From assembly GCA_023974075.1 (NCBI GenBank), contig CM043800.1:13012288-13076287 (forward strand): DNA of 64,000 bases, read 5' to 3'. The DNA comes from Chaenocephalus aceratus. Taxonomy: Eukaryota; Chordata; Actinopteri; Perciformes; Channichthyidae. A program made the translations under genes and the position numbers. The notes below the pieces were generated by a model. It did no database searches. It was not told the DNA's origin and saw nothing but the letters and a program-made list of their open reading frames with translations. Below are positions 10,917-22,546 of this stretch, piece by piece (the stretch's first letter is position 1; every line of letters begins with the position of its first letter).

Positions 10917-13900
10917 TGTGGTGTTTTTTTTTTTACTATAGGCTACTGTCCAGTTAATGCTTCCTTGGGGAGCATCCACAACATCTATTTTTCTCACTAT
11001 CTGACCTGGAATAGCCCTCCCCTCCACACCCTCTTCACAAGAATAAACAGTGATGTATGAAGCACGCCATGTCTCCATTATCCATACGAGTTGCTTCTAA
11101 AGCAGGACTCTGAACCTATTCATTACGTCAAGTGTGTAAGAGACGTTTCTATTACTACACCAGATGTCCAAATCAGCCATGTTGTTTCAGCGCTTACTGT
11201 GCCCGGCCTCCCCCGTCCCACCGTTTATTTACGTAGGGGAGCTCTGGCGGCCGGGGGGGAGTCCTGGCTAATTGTGAGCAGCTGTAATATCACAGGGCCA
11301 TCATTAAGAGGGCAACGGCTTTGCACACAGATCCATAATCCAGCCTGAAATGGAATAGCAGAAACTTCCGCCGACCGCTACTGAATTACCAGATTGTTAG
11401 TGTGGCCTAATTTTTACGCTTTGTTTATGAAAGACTAAACCGCTCAACATGATTAGCACCCACAACTGTGTGATATTTCTCCAGAGAGGTGGACACGGGC
11501 CAGGGGGGGTTGTGGGGGAACAAACTGCCCCATCAAGAGGGACGCTATGGACTGAAGTAGTAGGGACAGTGTTAAGAGAGATTGATTATGATGCAACATC
11601 CAACAGGTGTTTAAAATCCGAATATAACACTGGAGCCGGGGGTTAAGAAGATTCACACCATTTTATAAGGTCATTAATTTTTCCATAATCAGAAATCATA
11701 CCATTGGAGACACTACAGGTAAATAAAAAAGGAAGAAGGAAAGGTAAGAAACATAGGATACAAATGAAACCCTTTGTATTTGTTACATATTACAAGTTGT
11801 ATTCAAACCTATTTCTAAATATTCAAATTATCAATTATCTTATTATGTGTACATTTGCATATCTTTCCAGAACAGATATCCGAACAAGTTCAATATTATA
11901 TTTCATTTTGTTGAAATGTAAGTGTCATGTGTTTTTACAGACAGAATTTGGGATTTCTTTGTATCACCCCATCAGGAAAAACTGTCATAAGCCTTCAAGC
12001 AACTATACATAGACATTAAACTGAAAAGTTAGGTGTATGTGTGAGTGCAACTGAAGTGAAGAAAACCTAGATATGTATATTGGATGTTTTCTATCCAAAA
12101 GTCTAAAATAAATCATGCAAAATAGCCAGAGATCTAAAAAAACAAAACAATAATTTGTTCCTTTGATGTCTTTCCTTAAAGTTGAACCATACACAGCTAT
12201 TGATATAGTCTACCTTTTAATCGATTTGTAAACCAAACTCTATTGTAAAATGATAAGACTTGATGCTGTGCTTCAGAAACATTGAGCAACTGGAGTAACC
12301 TGGAACCCCACCTTGGTACAATCCCTGGTATTCCAGCTGTTTATAGAACAAACCTGAAAATAGAATGATGAAACATAGACAAAATAAAGTCACAATAACG
12401 TCCAATTCATTAACTAATAGTGTTTACAGAAGCAATGGCAGAGTGCTTTGGGTGCCCTTTTTTGTCATATCTCCTTGTTGACATTTGATTTGTCAGTGCA
12501 TGTCAGGGACTCCGAAATGTTTTCATAATCTGGTTTTATTATAAGCAACACTGGCCAATGTTGAAAAATGAAGTCAAAGAGACAACAACGCGGCCACCGC
12601 GGCCATCCGCATCGGCAGACCGGACCCAAGTGGACCACACACAGTGTTTCAGCAAAGCTCTGCATAAAGGAGATATTAGAATACAAGCAAACTGCAAACA
12701 AGCCCCCTCCGGCTACTCAGCGGGCTTTCTCTGCATGTTTCGATTTGTATAAACAACGTCGTCACCGTGATAGCGTGATCGCGAAAGGCTTCTTTTAAAT
12801 ATACTGCACGTAGACAAAAACGGAATGTTTGCAGAAGATCAGGATTTGCACATCCTGTATTCAAAGTGTGGTTTTGTGAATGATGTCTGTGTTTGTGTGT
12901 GTGAAAGGGGAAAAAGAGGCAGTTTTCAATTTCATATTGTAAATGTTTATAGAGACCTATTTAAATGTATTATGTAACTGATAAATACTCTTAAACTGTA
13001 ATTGGTACACTCTGATTCTTTAGTTTAAAATCCATGGGAACTGTATTTCTAGCAGGATTTCCTCTTCGCAGTGCACTGACATGTAACCCCTGAGTCAGAT
13101 TTGCATTGAGGAATCACCCTCAACTTTCCAGTAACACTTAAAATATCCGCCTCTTGTCTGTTTATGCTGAAGGTTTATGCAGCCAGACAAACGGGTTATT
13201 TCAAGAGGGACCTTCTCCATTTTCATGAGAGAGCATATGCAGATTATCATCTCTACCAGCGTCCTGATCCCAAATCAGCCCTTCATTACTGGAGCTTAGC
13301 TGAGCAGATACAGCATCAATATTAGATGACAATGATTGGAAAGAGGTGTAGGGCCACTCATAAGCTTATAGGCCCTCACCCTCCCCTACTCACACCATTG
13401 TTCACAGCAGGCCAAGAAATCTACATAAGACGGTATCAGTTAAGACCAGAGGCCCTTTATCTATTCATTTGTGGTAGTAATTAAGGAACTTTCTTAAAGT
13501 AAAGGAAATATTGTGTATGTAAAATTGTGTAGAAGTCAGCACTGAAAATGAAGCATTTGTGCATGTTTCCTCCCCATTAGTAGTATGACAATGTCTTTGT
13601 TCACACTAAAATCGCTCCACAATGTTAAATAATACATTGAAGATGATGTTTGCATTCTGTGCACTGGCTACCATGACTAATACTGGCCAAAACCCTTACC
13701 GAACCGCTAACACTAAATTCTAACCAATCCAGTCCTAATGCCTAAATATTAACAACTAGGGTGACCGGGTGTCCTGCTTTGTGTGGGACGTCACAGCATT
13801 TTTATAATTGTTCCTGTTTCCCACAAATTGAGAGATTGATTGAGTCGCCCAGAAAGTTGAAACTTGGCTTTTAACCAGTGGCTGTTTAGAAAGCAAGAGA

Positions 13901-14206
13901 GGGCTATCACCGTTAACTGTGTCACACGTCAATCAATAAAACATTATTATTACTTATGGGTGTGTCCGGCAGAGTGCGGAAAAACCAAAGAGGATTACCA
14001 AACAGAGAAGGCAAAAGTGGATAAAACAACAAACGTTTACCACACTGTGCAGCACTGCGATCATACAGGTCAGCAGTATGTGGAGGTAAGCTCCTGTAAT
14101 TTTTTCCCGACTCTGAGATTGCAAAAGAAATAATATTTGGATCCATCAAACAAAATATTTTCAAGCTCCTTACTTGCATAGTTTGTGCAAATAATGTCAT
14201 TGATAT
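10917..14206. other. Non-coding stretch, mostly single-copy
   Basis: I recognise no exon. 13190-13430 is a compact, non-repetitive block that may be a conserved non-coding element, judged from texture only. At 13756 actagggtgaccgggtgtcc resembles the end of a hAT element but no partner end is visible. Open frames here (up to about 100 codons) carry no domain. Confidence 0.4.
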
Positions 14207-14210
14207 TTAA

Positions 14211-14480
14211 AGGGGACCTATCATGCAAAATGCACTTTTGATGTCTTCATACACAAATATGTGTCCCCGGTGTGTCAGGGAACTCATGCAGCATCAGAAA
14301 ATAAAACCCTCTCTCTTTTCCTCCATACCCAAATCTCTAAAAAACGGGGTACAACGGAGGCTGATTCAGATGTGCCGCCGATATGACGTCAAATCGGCGG
14401 CGGACCCACAGCACTATCAGAAACGTTGCTATCAGAAATAATGCCCGACTGTTTTTGACGTAATATGGTCGGGTGTCACA
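14211..14480 (+). mobile_element. One end of a TTAA-flanked dispersed DNA element
   Basis: The sequence ttaa (14207-14210) followed by aggggacctatcatgcaaaa resembles the terminus of a widespread fish repeat. No matching inverted right end was seen downstream, so this is probably a truncated copy. The extent to 14480 is approximate. Confidence 0.4.
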
Positions 14481-15239
14481 TTAGCATCGCTAACACTCAG
14501 AGCTAACCTGTACTGGAGAGCATGTGTGTGAAGAAGCAGGAAATAAAAAAGGAATTCACCTTGTGGTATAACTGTAACCGGCAGAGAGAAAGCCTTTGAG
14601 CTCCATACTGTTTCAGAAATAATCCTTGATCTAATAATCCTTTGCGTTTTATCACTGCAAGCATTTTAGACAGTATCTGCCAGGTCCCACATGAGCCGGC
14701 AATAAGCTCGGCCCCCTTTTATTTTAAATTTTTTCAGTTTAAAAAATATTTCTTTATTAGCCTTTATTTATACAGGTGAACATCGTTGACCAAAACACTT
14801 CATAGACATGTTTTTTATATTTTTTATAGATCTGAGACCAATGCTATTGCCAAAAAAGTTCTGATCTATGCTTTGCAGTATTATAAAAATCAATAGGCCA
14901 AACATATTATTAACTGATTGATGGTTTATACCTAAATACACTTTTTGTGGTTGCTTGCCTTAAAATGTCCTTAAGCATATACCAGTATATACCTTACTGC
15001 AGACTCTTCAGTGTGGGTGAATCCACAAATGATCTTCAGCATGACTTTGGAATGATTGGTCCCTCTTTTCTCTTTTCTATCATTGGAGTAGTTATGCTTC
15101 TGTCTGTGTTTTTAGAATGCAACTACAGAGTGCTCCTGCTGGGTTCTCCAGAGGCAGATCAAGGTCAGGCCAGGAGTCGCACGGGCAGTGGGACAGTATA
15201 CTGTGTGGCTGTGTGTGTGTGTATGTGTTGGGGCTGGGG
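14481..15239. other. Non-coding stretch
   Basis: Nothing is recognised. A short (GT)n-like run lies at about 15207-15225, just before the CpG-rich block. Confidence 0.5.
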
Positions 15240-15660
15240 GAGGTAGACGGTGAGAGGGCCTCAGGACCCTGACAGCTCCGGTTGCCTGAGCCACGACCGC
15301 CGGGGTGGAGAAGGCTAGCCGCAGATCGATCGTCGCGGAGCTGGATCCCTGCGATAGGGGGGCGATTGGATGCGGCGCGCTGGGACTGAATGACATAAGC
15401 CCAGACGTCTAAGTGTCCCATTAGCAAGACAGCCGCTCATGTCCCGGTGCATACCCCCGCCCTCCCCCTCAACCGCCGATGCTGGCATCATATGGAAAAC
15501 GGCTCAGGTGTTCCCCTCAATCGCTCGAGGACGATGTGGCAACACAGAGGGCAGCAGCCGACACCGACGCTCTGCATGTGGCACTTCTGATCCTCCATAC
15601 ATAACCGAAGCAATTATATCTTTATGGCCTTCATAAATCAGTCGAGGAAACGGCAACCCA
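15240..15660. promoter_or_regulatory. CpG-rich, non-repetitive block (possible regulatory element)
   Basis: This stretch is GC-rich and holds several dozen CpG dinucleotides (for example gcagatcgatcgtcgcgg near 15321), in marked contrast with the AT-rich surroundings. It has no repeat or transposon signature and no convincing reading frame. Just downstream, tttatggcc at about 15620 resembles a homeodomain site. It could be a CpG island, an enhancer, a promoter of a non-coding transcript or an unrecognised exon. The assignment is an inference from composition. Confidence 0.35.
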
Positions 15661-18482
15661 GAGTGCCTGTGTGTACATGTGTTTACATCCACGTGTATCT
15701 TCGTATTTGTGCGTTTACATATATGTTTACAACCAAACGGAGCGGGGGACACCCAGGCCAAGTGTGCGCTTTCTCCCCGTTCAACTCACACTGCGGTCAG
15801 ATTGTTGCGGACCATTCCTACACATAAGAAATGATGACAAAACAAGGAGGCCACACACAGAGAGGCTGCTGTGACACACTGCCTGCTGGGCTCAAACACA
15901 GAGGCAGAGCCATGCTTAACTAGGCTCTGGTGAAGGAACAGCCCGCATGTTTTATTACTCTTCCACCCGCTGCAAATGAGCATATTTACATGTCCTCAAA
16001 ATGTGCTTCATGGTTGGGATATCCTGCCCGCAGTGTCTATCAAGCTCCTTGGCACCCCCTGATTATACCATAGTCACCAAAGCGGCGTCAAGCAGGGAAT
16101 TTGCAACTCATAATATAATCTGTCAACAACATTTCATCTGCCCATCTTCATAAAAGTACAAGATTAGCTGTGGAGTCAAAACGAGGCTGAATAACACTTT
16201 TGAAATTGAGTTTGAATTGAGAGTTGCTAGGAATGTCTAGATGTTCTGATGTCGTTTTAGCGCGTTTACCAAAAGGTACATCGATCAACATGGCTTAATT
16301 TAACCAGTAAGGTAACGTTATTCGGTCTGAAGTGTGCTTTTCTGCTCTTTTATAGGGCACAAACAAAGTCTGAACGGAGGACCTATTCGCATCCCTACAA
16401 TTATTATTATTATTAGCATTTTTGTAATTAACATTACACATGTTTTCTGAAACAGTAAAGGTGTTTGTCATATACTGTACATGTTGTTTTGTCAGTAACA
16501 CAATTCAGATGTAAATTGTTGTACTTCTAAATCCAAATTAAAGGTAACAAATAAACCTTGAAGACCACTCATTCAATCCCAATATGCCCGGATACCAACA
16601 GATCAAACAATACATCTCTGTTGAAATAATACCATTAGTTCTATTATGAGCTAATGCAAATAGCTGCTGATCTACTTCCTGGCTGCCATCCTTATGACTG
16701 CAATTTAAAGTTCGCCTATTCAATCATGAGACTTCAAAAATGTGGTCAAAGTACACAGCAATTTGGTACGTGAGTGCAGCTCTCCATAAATATTAAGTTT
16801 TGTGTTGCTAACGTTTACCTGCCTTGGGACTGTGACAGATTTGGGTTTCAGTGAATTTATTCATCATAACCTTATTTTTTGAGAAACAAAATGGTTCATA
16901 TACAGGTACTGTAGACCGACCTTTATAATGCTACAATCTTGTTTCACTCAATGAAGTCATCATTTCCTGATTTAATATCAATAGAAAATAACTTTAACAT
17001 GATCGAAAAAGTTATAAAACCAAATAATATAATTCCTTGAACAATTTTCAACACTGATGATTTAATGTTAATGTAACAACGTTACAAACTTTTTCACACA
17101 TTATACAAAAAATGTAAAGTGCGTGAGTATATAACGCCGTTAGTGTCATGGTAACTGTCATAGTTACATTTTTGTTTTTACAGCACGAACAGACCTTCCT
17201 TTTCTTATTACCAAATTAAATGACAAATGAGGTGAACCTGGGTCATGTATTGCCCCTGGGAACCAACGGTCTCACAACAGTTGGTTGCTTGACCGGTAAT
17301 CTAGGCTTGCCAGTAATCAACTTTGATGATCATATTCTTATCAACTTGCAGTATCTTTCTCCCTTAACTTAATGCTTGTGATTCATACAGTAATTTGAGA
17401 GATAAAAAAAGGATACCGCCCTTCTGATCTAATCTGGCAACATGAGAATGCCAGTGAAAAATAATGCATGCATGCAACCGCAGACGTTTCTCATTCCTTT
17501 TGTTAACAGAGATGTGAGTTGCACAAATGATGGAGTAGAGTATGAATGAGTACAGGAAATGCTCTCTTACTAAGCCCTGCGTGTGGCCAAGAGAGACGGC
17601 CATAAACAAAGCTCCTCTTTGTGACTCCTCTTCACTCTCTAGTGCTCTCTCGCCTCAACTGTTGGTCTGATCCTAAAAAGTACCTTTTATCTTAAAAGTC
17701 TTACTAAAATCACTTTATCAGGTATTTTGTAAAAAGTCACTTTAAAAGGTCTTGATTACTCTTCTAGGGAAATTGGAGGGGGTCCACGAGCTTGAGCAGA
17801 AATGTGGGACATTTGAAAGAGAAAATAAATACGGTCTGCATCTGAATTATGTAAATAATAAATATGCCACGGAGCATGAACTCCGAAACCTCAGAGCAAC
17901 TTCAAAATAGTCTCAGGGAGCTCTGGAGTTGGGAGCAGATGTTCAGGAAGTTTCATTTAGTCTTTTGGAGGTCCACATATGACTGTCAAGATCAATTATT
18001 TTTGGATGGCTGACATGCTTACTGTACAAAAAAGATATTCATCAATGTAAGGCTTAATCGCTAGTTCTTTATCCAAATGTCCTGGCTATACAAACTTCTA
18101 AAATGATGAATATGAATCCATTATTTCCATTAGAAGTTGAATTCAGTTGACAGTTACACATACGCATCCAATAGAAGAGTATGTAACACTTTCTATCATT
18201 CCTATGTCTATATTGCATTATCAAGACACTTATAATGTATAATAATATGCTTTAAACACTTTATGGTCAAAGATATTAGCACTCATAAATGTTTTATACC
18301 AATGATCATCACCCATTATGAGGCCAGGGGGGGCTCTACAAAAATGTAAGCAAACTTATACACAAACCCAAAACACATGTCATATTACAACGCAGGGCTA
18401 GCTCGAAGGCACACAGCACTTGATACAGCTTGTTATTTACTTTCCTAAACGTGGCTAGTCGCATAGCATCATCCATGTGGAC
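15661..18482. other. Non-coding, AT-rich stretch
   Basis: Apart from a short (TTA)n run near 16398-16415 I see no recognisable feature. The moderately conserved-looking block 15940-16180 might be a non-coding element; this is a guess. Confidence 0.4.
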
Positions 18483-19107
18483 TAGGGGTGTAACGGTATA
18501 CGTACCGAAATTATTCGGTTCGGGCAAATTTGAAAAGGCATCACCCGAACGTGAATATCACCGGTACCAAAAGACTGAAGTGCAAACCCAACTCCCGCTA
18601 GCATTTAAGCCTCCACCACTCGCAAAAAGTTCAGACCGAGCCAAAGCTATTACAAACGCCAAATATCCTTATGTTGCCATGTTAGCAAAGCGCTACCTGG
18701 CTGTATCTGCTACCTCTGTCCCTAGCGAGAGGGTGTTCTCCACAGCAGGAGACATTGTTAGTGCCAGCAGATCTGCCCTTTCGGCAAGCAAGTTCATTTT
18801 TCTTTAAAAAAACATGAAAATACAATGACAAGCAAGTCATAATGTCAAACTGGCTGCTTAGGTACTAGTACAGTACAGTTCAAACACAGATTATTTCAGT
18901 TCATCGAAAAGCTGCACCTTAATGTTTATTTGATTATATTTTGTATTTATTTTTGAGTGAATACATTATTCACAGTTTAATAATAATTAAAAAAAATATT
19001 TTATGTTTTGTGATAATGTTTTCTGCTGTACCGAAAATGTACCGAACCGTGACCTAAAAACCGAGATACGTACCGAACCGAAATGTTTGTGAACCGTTAC
19101 ACCCCTA
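18483..19107 (+). mobile_element. Internally deleted hAT element
   Basis: Inverted ends start with taggggtgtaacgg on both sides, followed by several cggttcggtac-like subterminal boxes. Such ends are typical of BED-finger hAT elements of fish. The internal coding remnant (18568-18807) is hAT transposase. I could not find a matching 8-bp target duplication (atgtggac on the left, caagtcat on the right), so one flank may have changed since insertion. Confidence 0.75.
18568..18807 (+). pseudogene. hAT transposase remnant with C-terminal dimerisation (hATC) motif
   Basis: The frame contains YPYVAMLAKRYLAVSATSVP and then SERVFSTAGDIVSASRSAL, the signature of the hAT C-terminal dimerisation domain that holds the transposase oligomer together. 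Immediately upstream is a short segment, LAKSSDRAKAITNA, of the kind found near the N-terminal BED region. The whole catalytic middle, with the acidic triad, is missing, so an internal deletion has fused the two ends in frame. There is no full transposase, and the frame stops after KFIFL. The element can move only if a related transposase acts on it. Confidence 0.8.
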
Positions 19108-19544
19108 CAAGTCATGTGCACAGAAATGCTGTTCAACCATTGGTCAGACATTAAGGGGGTAAAAACGCAAATTCCGGCAATTTCTACCGGAGCCTCCGCC
19201 ATGGAGCACTTTCGGCAGGTTATTCTCATGCTGCTGTTAATCTGGAGATATGGGATGCAAACTCATCAGGTATGAAAAAGGTGACAAGGATCCGAGCCCC
19301 CCGACCCCACGGAATATCGGCTTTAAAATGAGGAATAACAGATGATTTTAGCAGTCAGAACAACTAAAGCAGCAGTGGTGATAATAACAGAAACGCTAAA
19401 GAGTCACATCTAATGGAAATATATAAAAGCATTTATTTTAATTGTGTAGCAGTCAGTTTATAATTTTGGCAGCACTGTTGAGCATTTTGAAAATGTATTT
19501 TCATGCCTCTGTGCAAGGCTTAGTCTTTCTATCTGTTAGCCACT
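19108..19544. other. Non-coding stretch, probably repeat-derived
   Basis: The block at about 19258-19320 (caggtatgaaaaaggtgaca and following) has a familiar dispersed-repeat look but I cannot assign it. No gene is seen. Confidence 0.35.
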
Positions 19545-20540
19545 GGTGTAAAGTAACTAAGTTCATAAACTCAAGTACTATACTTGGGTACAATTTTGAG
19601 ATACTTGTACTTTATTTAAGTATTTCAATGTTTTGCTACTTTGTTCTTCTTCTCCTCTACAGTTCAGAGATACATGGTACTTAATCCCTTTAGTTACTTC
19701 ACAGATGTGGATGAATGATGGTAAATATAATCAAGTGTTAAATCAGACTGGAGTTCCCCCTGGAGTAAATCCACAAGCTACACTGCAGTATACAAAGTCA
19801 TTCAAACTAGCTGCACCTTTACCAGATTTGAGAACACTTTAATGATCAATCATTATAAAACATATCATATTATTCTGAAATGGACCAATCTGCACAATGA
19901 CTACTTTTACTGTCGCTACTTTAGCTATACTTTGATGATAATACTTTTACTTGAGGAACATTTTGAATGCAGTACTTTTACTGTAACAGAGTATTCCTAC
20001 ACTCTGGTACTTCTCGCACAAAACCTGAGTACTTCTACTTTTACTCAAGTACAATATCTGAGTACTTCTACTTTTACTGTCGCTACTTTAACTATATGTT
20101 GATGATAATACTTTTGTACTTTTATTTGAGGAACATTTTGATTGCAGAATTGTTACTACATTCTGTATACTTCTACTTTTACTCAAGTACAAGACCTGAG
20201 TACTTCTACTTTTACTCAAGTACAATATTTGAATACTTCTACTTTTACTCAAGTACAATATCTGAGTACTTCTACTTTTACTCAAGTACAAGATCTGAGT
20301 ACTTCTACTTTTGCTCAAGTACAAGATCTGAGTACTTCTACTTTTACTCAAGTACAAGATCTGAGTACTTCTACTTTTAATCTAGTACAATATCTGAGTA
20401 CTTCTACTTTTAATCAAGTACAAGATCTGAGTAGGCCTCCTTCTACTTTTACTCTAGTACAAGATCTGAGTACTTCTACTTGTACTCTAGTTCAAGATCT
20501 GAGTACTTCTACTTTTACTAGATCTATACTTATACCACCT
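19545..20540. repeat. Teleost dispersed repeat rich in ACTCAAGTAC, with terminal minisatellite
   Basis: It starts with cactggtgtaaagtaactaa and ends with ataccacctctg, so the outer ends are weakly inverted (cactggtg against cagaggtgg). Inside are many tacttttactcaagtac units. Long open frames here (up to 142 codons) come only from tandem units whose length is a multiple of three and are not genes. Confidence 0.6.
20163..20526. repeat. 33-bp minisatellite, about 11 units
   Basis: The unit is a ctgagtacttctactttta stretch followed by ctcaagtacaagat. Most units are 33 bp; one near 20430 carries a 6-bp insert. Because 33 is divisible by three, all frames give an 11-residue peptide repeat (for example STSTFTQVQDL). 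Confidence 0.9.
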
Positions 20541-20651
20541 CTGTTTATAGCCTATGAAAAAAACTATTAGAAAACGAAGGCTAAAGCTAACGTTAGCTAT
20601 AGTGACAATGTATGCTAGTTAGCCAGCTCAACGATAATATTGCGACAGAAA

Positions 20652-20954
20652 AACTATAGGTTACTTACGTAACCCCAGTGCTCAGAGTAACATGAAGTGA
20701 GATGTCTCACTATGGGATGCGCCTCATCGCGGAGCAAACAGAAGCATCAATCTCATTACGCCAATCCTGATTGGCCGGTGATTCTTGACGTCAACGTCAG
20801 GGGAAATCACCCCCTATAAGTAGCCTGCGCCACGACGCATGCGTCATTCAAAATAAGCACCTCTTCTCGCTTCACCATAGCAAGGAGGGCCGTCTGGTGA
20901 GACATCTCACTTCATGTTACTCTGAGACTGGGGTTACGTAAGTAACCTATAGTT
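20652..20954. repeat. Inverted repeat at the DIRS 3' end (arms about 58 bp)
   Basis: Arm 20652-20710 starts aactataggttacttacgta; arm 20897-20954 is its complement with one missing base. They enclose about 186 bases that include most of the left inverted terminal repeat. The arrangement could fold into a large hairpin or serve as part of the DIRS replication intermediate. Confidence 0.9.
20701..20876 (-). repeat. DIRS left inverted terminal repeat
   Basis: It matches the complement of 31200-31370 closely, with a one-base indel in ctatgggatgc and a short insert near 20853. It includes cgacgcatgcgtcattcaaa and ccggtgattcttgacgtcaa. Confidence 0.9.
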
Positions 20955-20991
20955 CTCATTCATAACACTCCGTTCGATGTGGAGTCCCGAC

Positions 20992-22119
20992 TCAACAAGG
21001 TGCCCAGCACTGCTCGGGCCACGCTTGGAGCGGAGACGTCCAGCCTGTAAAAGCGGACAAAAGTGAGTGGCGAAGACCAGCTTGACAGATATCCTGGATG
21101 GAAACACCCTTGAACAAAGCCCAGGATGTAGCCAGGCCCCGAGTCGAGTGAGCCCGCAGACCCAAAGGTGCTTGCAGATTCTGACTCGTATAGGCCAAAG
21201 CAATCGCCTCCACGATCCAGTGGGATAGTCGTTGCTTAGTAACAGGCTTACCCTTGTGAGGTTTAGCCCAGGACACGAAGAGTTGGTCATTAAGACGAAG
21301 CTCTTTTGATCTGTCCATATATGTGTGCAAAGCCCGGACTGGACACAATAGATCCTGCTGCTGCTCCCCGGAGGAAACCAGCTGCGGAGGAAATGCCTCA
21401 ATGTCAATCGGGGTACACGAACCAACCACCCTTGGTGTAAAGGCAGGGTTGGGTTTCAACAACACTCTCGTTTGCCCTGGGGCGAACTGAGTGCATGAGG
21501 GATGTACAGACAGTGCATGGATATCACTGACCCGTTTAGCGGATGCCAGGGCCAGTAACAGCACTGTCTTGAGTGACAGATGTTTCATGTCAGCTCCTTC
21601 CAGGAGTTCAAATGGGGTCATTTTGATCCCATTTAAAACCACTGCCAAGTCCCATAAGGGCACCAGCGACCTGGAGACAGGGAGGAGCCTGCGCGCTCCC
21701 TTCATAAAACGGCAAACCAAAGGATGTTGGCTAGCCGTCTTACCCTCAAAGCCCACATGGCATGCAGCAATAGCAGCCAGGTACACCTTGATCGTGGAGA
21801 AAGCTCTGTGTTTATCGATCAAGTCCTGTAGGAATGATAAAATCACCCCGACAGGACATTGAAAAGAGATGTGTCCTTCTTGAAGGCACCACTCCTCAAA
21901 CACCCTCCACTTACAGTCGTAAAGAGACCTGGTGGAGGAAGCTCTCGCACTCTGAATAGTGTTTATCACCTTCTGAGGGAGTCCCACTGTATTCAGATTG
22001 TACCACTCACGGGTCAGGCCCATAGTGCCCCGTGCTCTGGGCGTGGGTGAAGGATCGCCCTCCCCCGCCTGAGACAATCTGTCCCTGCGTGGTGGGGGCT
22101 GCCACGGCTGCCCGCACAA
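20992..22119 (-). pseudogene. DIRS tyrosine recombinase, frameshifted before the catalytic tyrosine
   Basis: The 375-codon frame encodes most of a DIRS recombinase, which would integrate the circular DNA copy of the element. An N-terminal core-binding-like segment (residues about 55-125, with ILSFLQDLIDKHRAFSTIKV) is followed by the catalytic domain. R196 in ASAKRVSDIHALSV and the H324-x-x-R327 box in LRAHSTRGLATSW are visible. After about residue 347 the frame shifts; the segment carrying the nucleophilic tyrosine and the natural C-terminus is encoded in another frame at about 21070-20970, ending in a stop at about 20965. As read, the protein ends in an unrelated tail and should be inactive. 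The start is uncertain because the frame has no clear upstream border. Confidence 0.85.
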
Positions 22120-22301
22120 CAGCTGATATATCCCCGCCAGCCCGTATATTGCGGGCTAGGGTGGAAACATCAGAGTAAGTGTGTGGCGTTGCTCTTTCAC
22201 TCTGGCCGGAGTTAAGGGGAACAGAACCAGGGGTGGGAACGTGTACAGAGGACCCAGAGGTCAATCGTGTACGAGTGCGTCCCCGCCTAACGGTGCGTTT
22301 A
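22120..22301 (-). mobile_element. DIRS segment between recombinase and gypsy insertion
   Basis: This continues the DIRS element upstream of the recombinase. On the minus strand it encodes a low-complexity, Gly/Ala/Ser-rich frame with no recognisable reverse-transcriptase or RNase H motif. Its last five bases, gttta (22297-22301), are the target duplication of the gypsy insertion. Confidence 0.6.
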
Positions 22302-22510
22302 TGTTGTAAGGTCATATCATTGCATGTTAGTTCACCAGTCCACTAGGTGGCACTGTGACCATGAAGTTGTTGCCGTTCCATAAGCATAAAAGAGGAACTG
22401 GGAGCTATGTTGTTATGCTAAGTATGTGATGAACCGGAGTTGCAGCTCGGCGCTACCAGAAATAAATAAACTCCACTATGCTCACCAGAAGCCTCCTGTG
22501 AGTTACTACA
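22302..22510 (+). repeat. 5' LTR of the gypsy element (209 bp)
   Basis: It starts tgttgtaagg and ends gttactaca. The sequence cataaaag at 22385-22392 is a plausible TATA box and aataaa at 22461 a plausible polyadenylation signal. It differs from the 3' LTR by one base, in gttgttgccg against gttgttcccg. Confidence 0.97.
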
Positions 22511-22513
22511 TAA

Positions 22514-22526
22514 TGGCGACGAGGAT
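22514..22526 (+). promoter_or_regulatory. Primer binding site, matching tRNA-Ser
   Basis: Three bases after the LTR, tggcgacgaggat is complementary to the 3' end (with CCA) of a eukaryotic serine tRNA of the GCU type as I recall it. It would prime minus-strand DNA synthesis. Confidence 0.75.
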
Positions 22527-22546
22527 ACAAGTACAGCAGATGCCTG

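Noticed and set aside
13756..13860. hAT-like terminus actagggtgaccgggtgtcc
   Set aside because: No inverted partner or 8-bp duplication was found within several kilobases.
20163..20526. Regularly spaced repeats resembling a CRISPR array
   Set aside because: Units are contiguous without unique spacers, and the window is eukaryotic.
20088..20570. Long open frames with YFYFYSST or STSTFTQVQ repeats
   Set aside because: They are translations of the 33-bp minisatellite in several frames on both strands.
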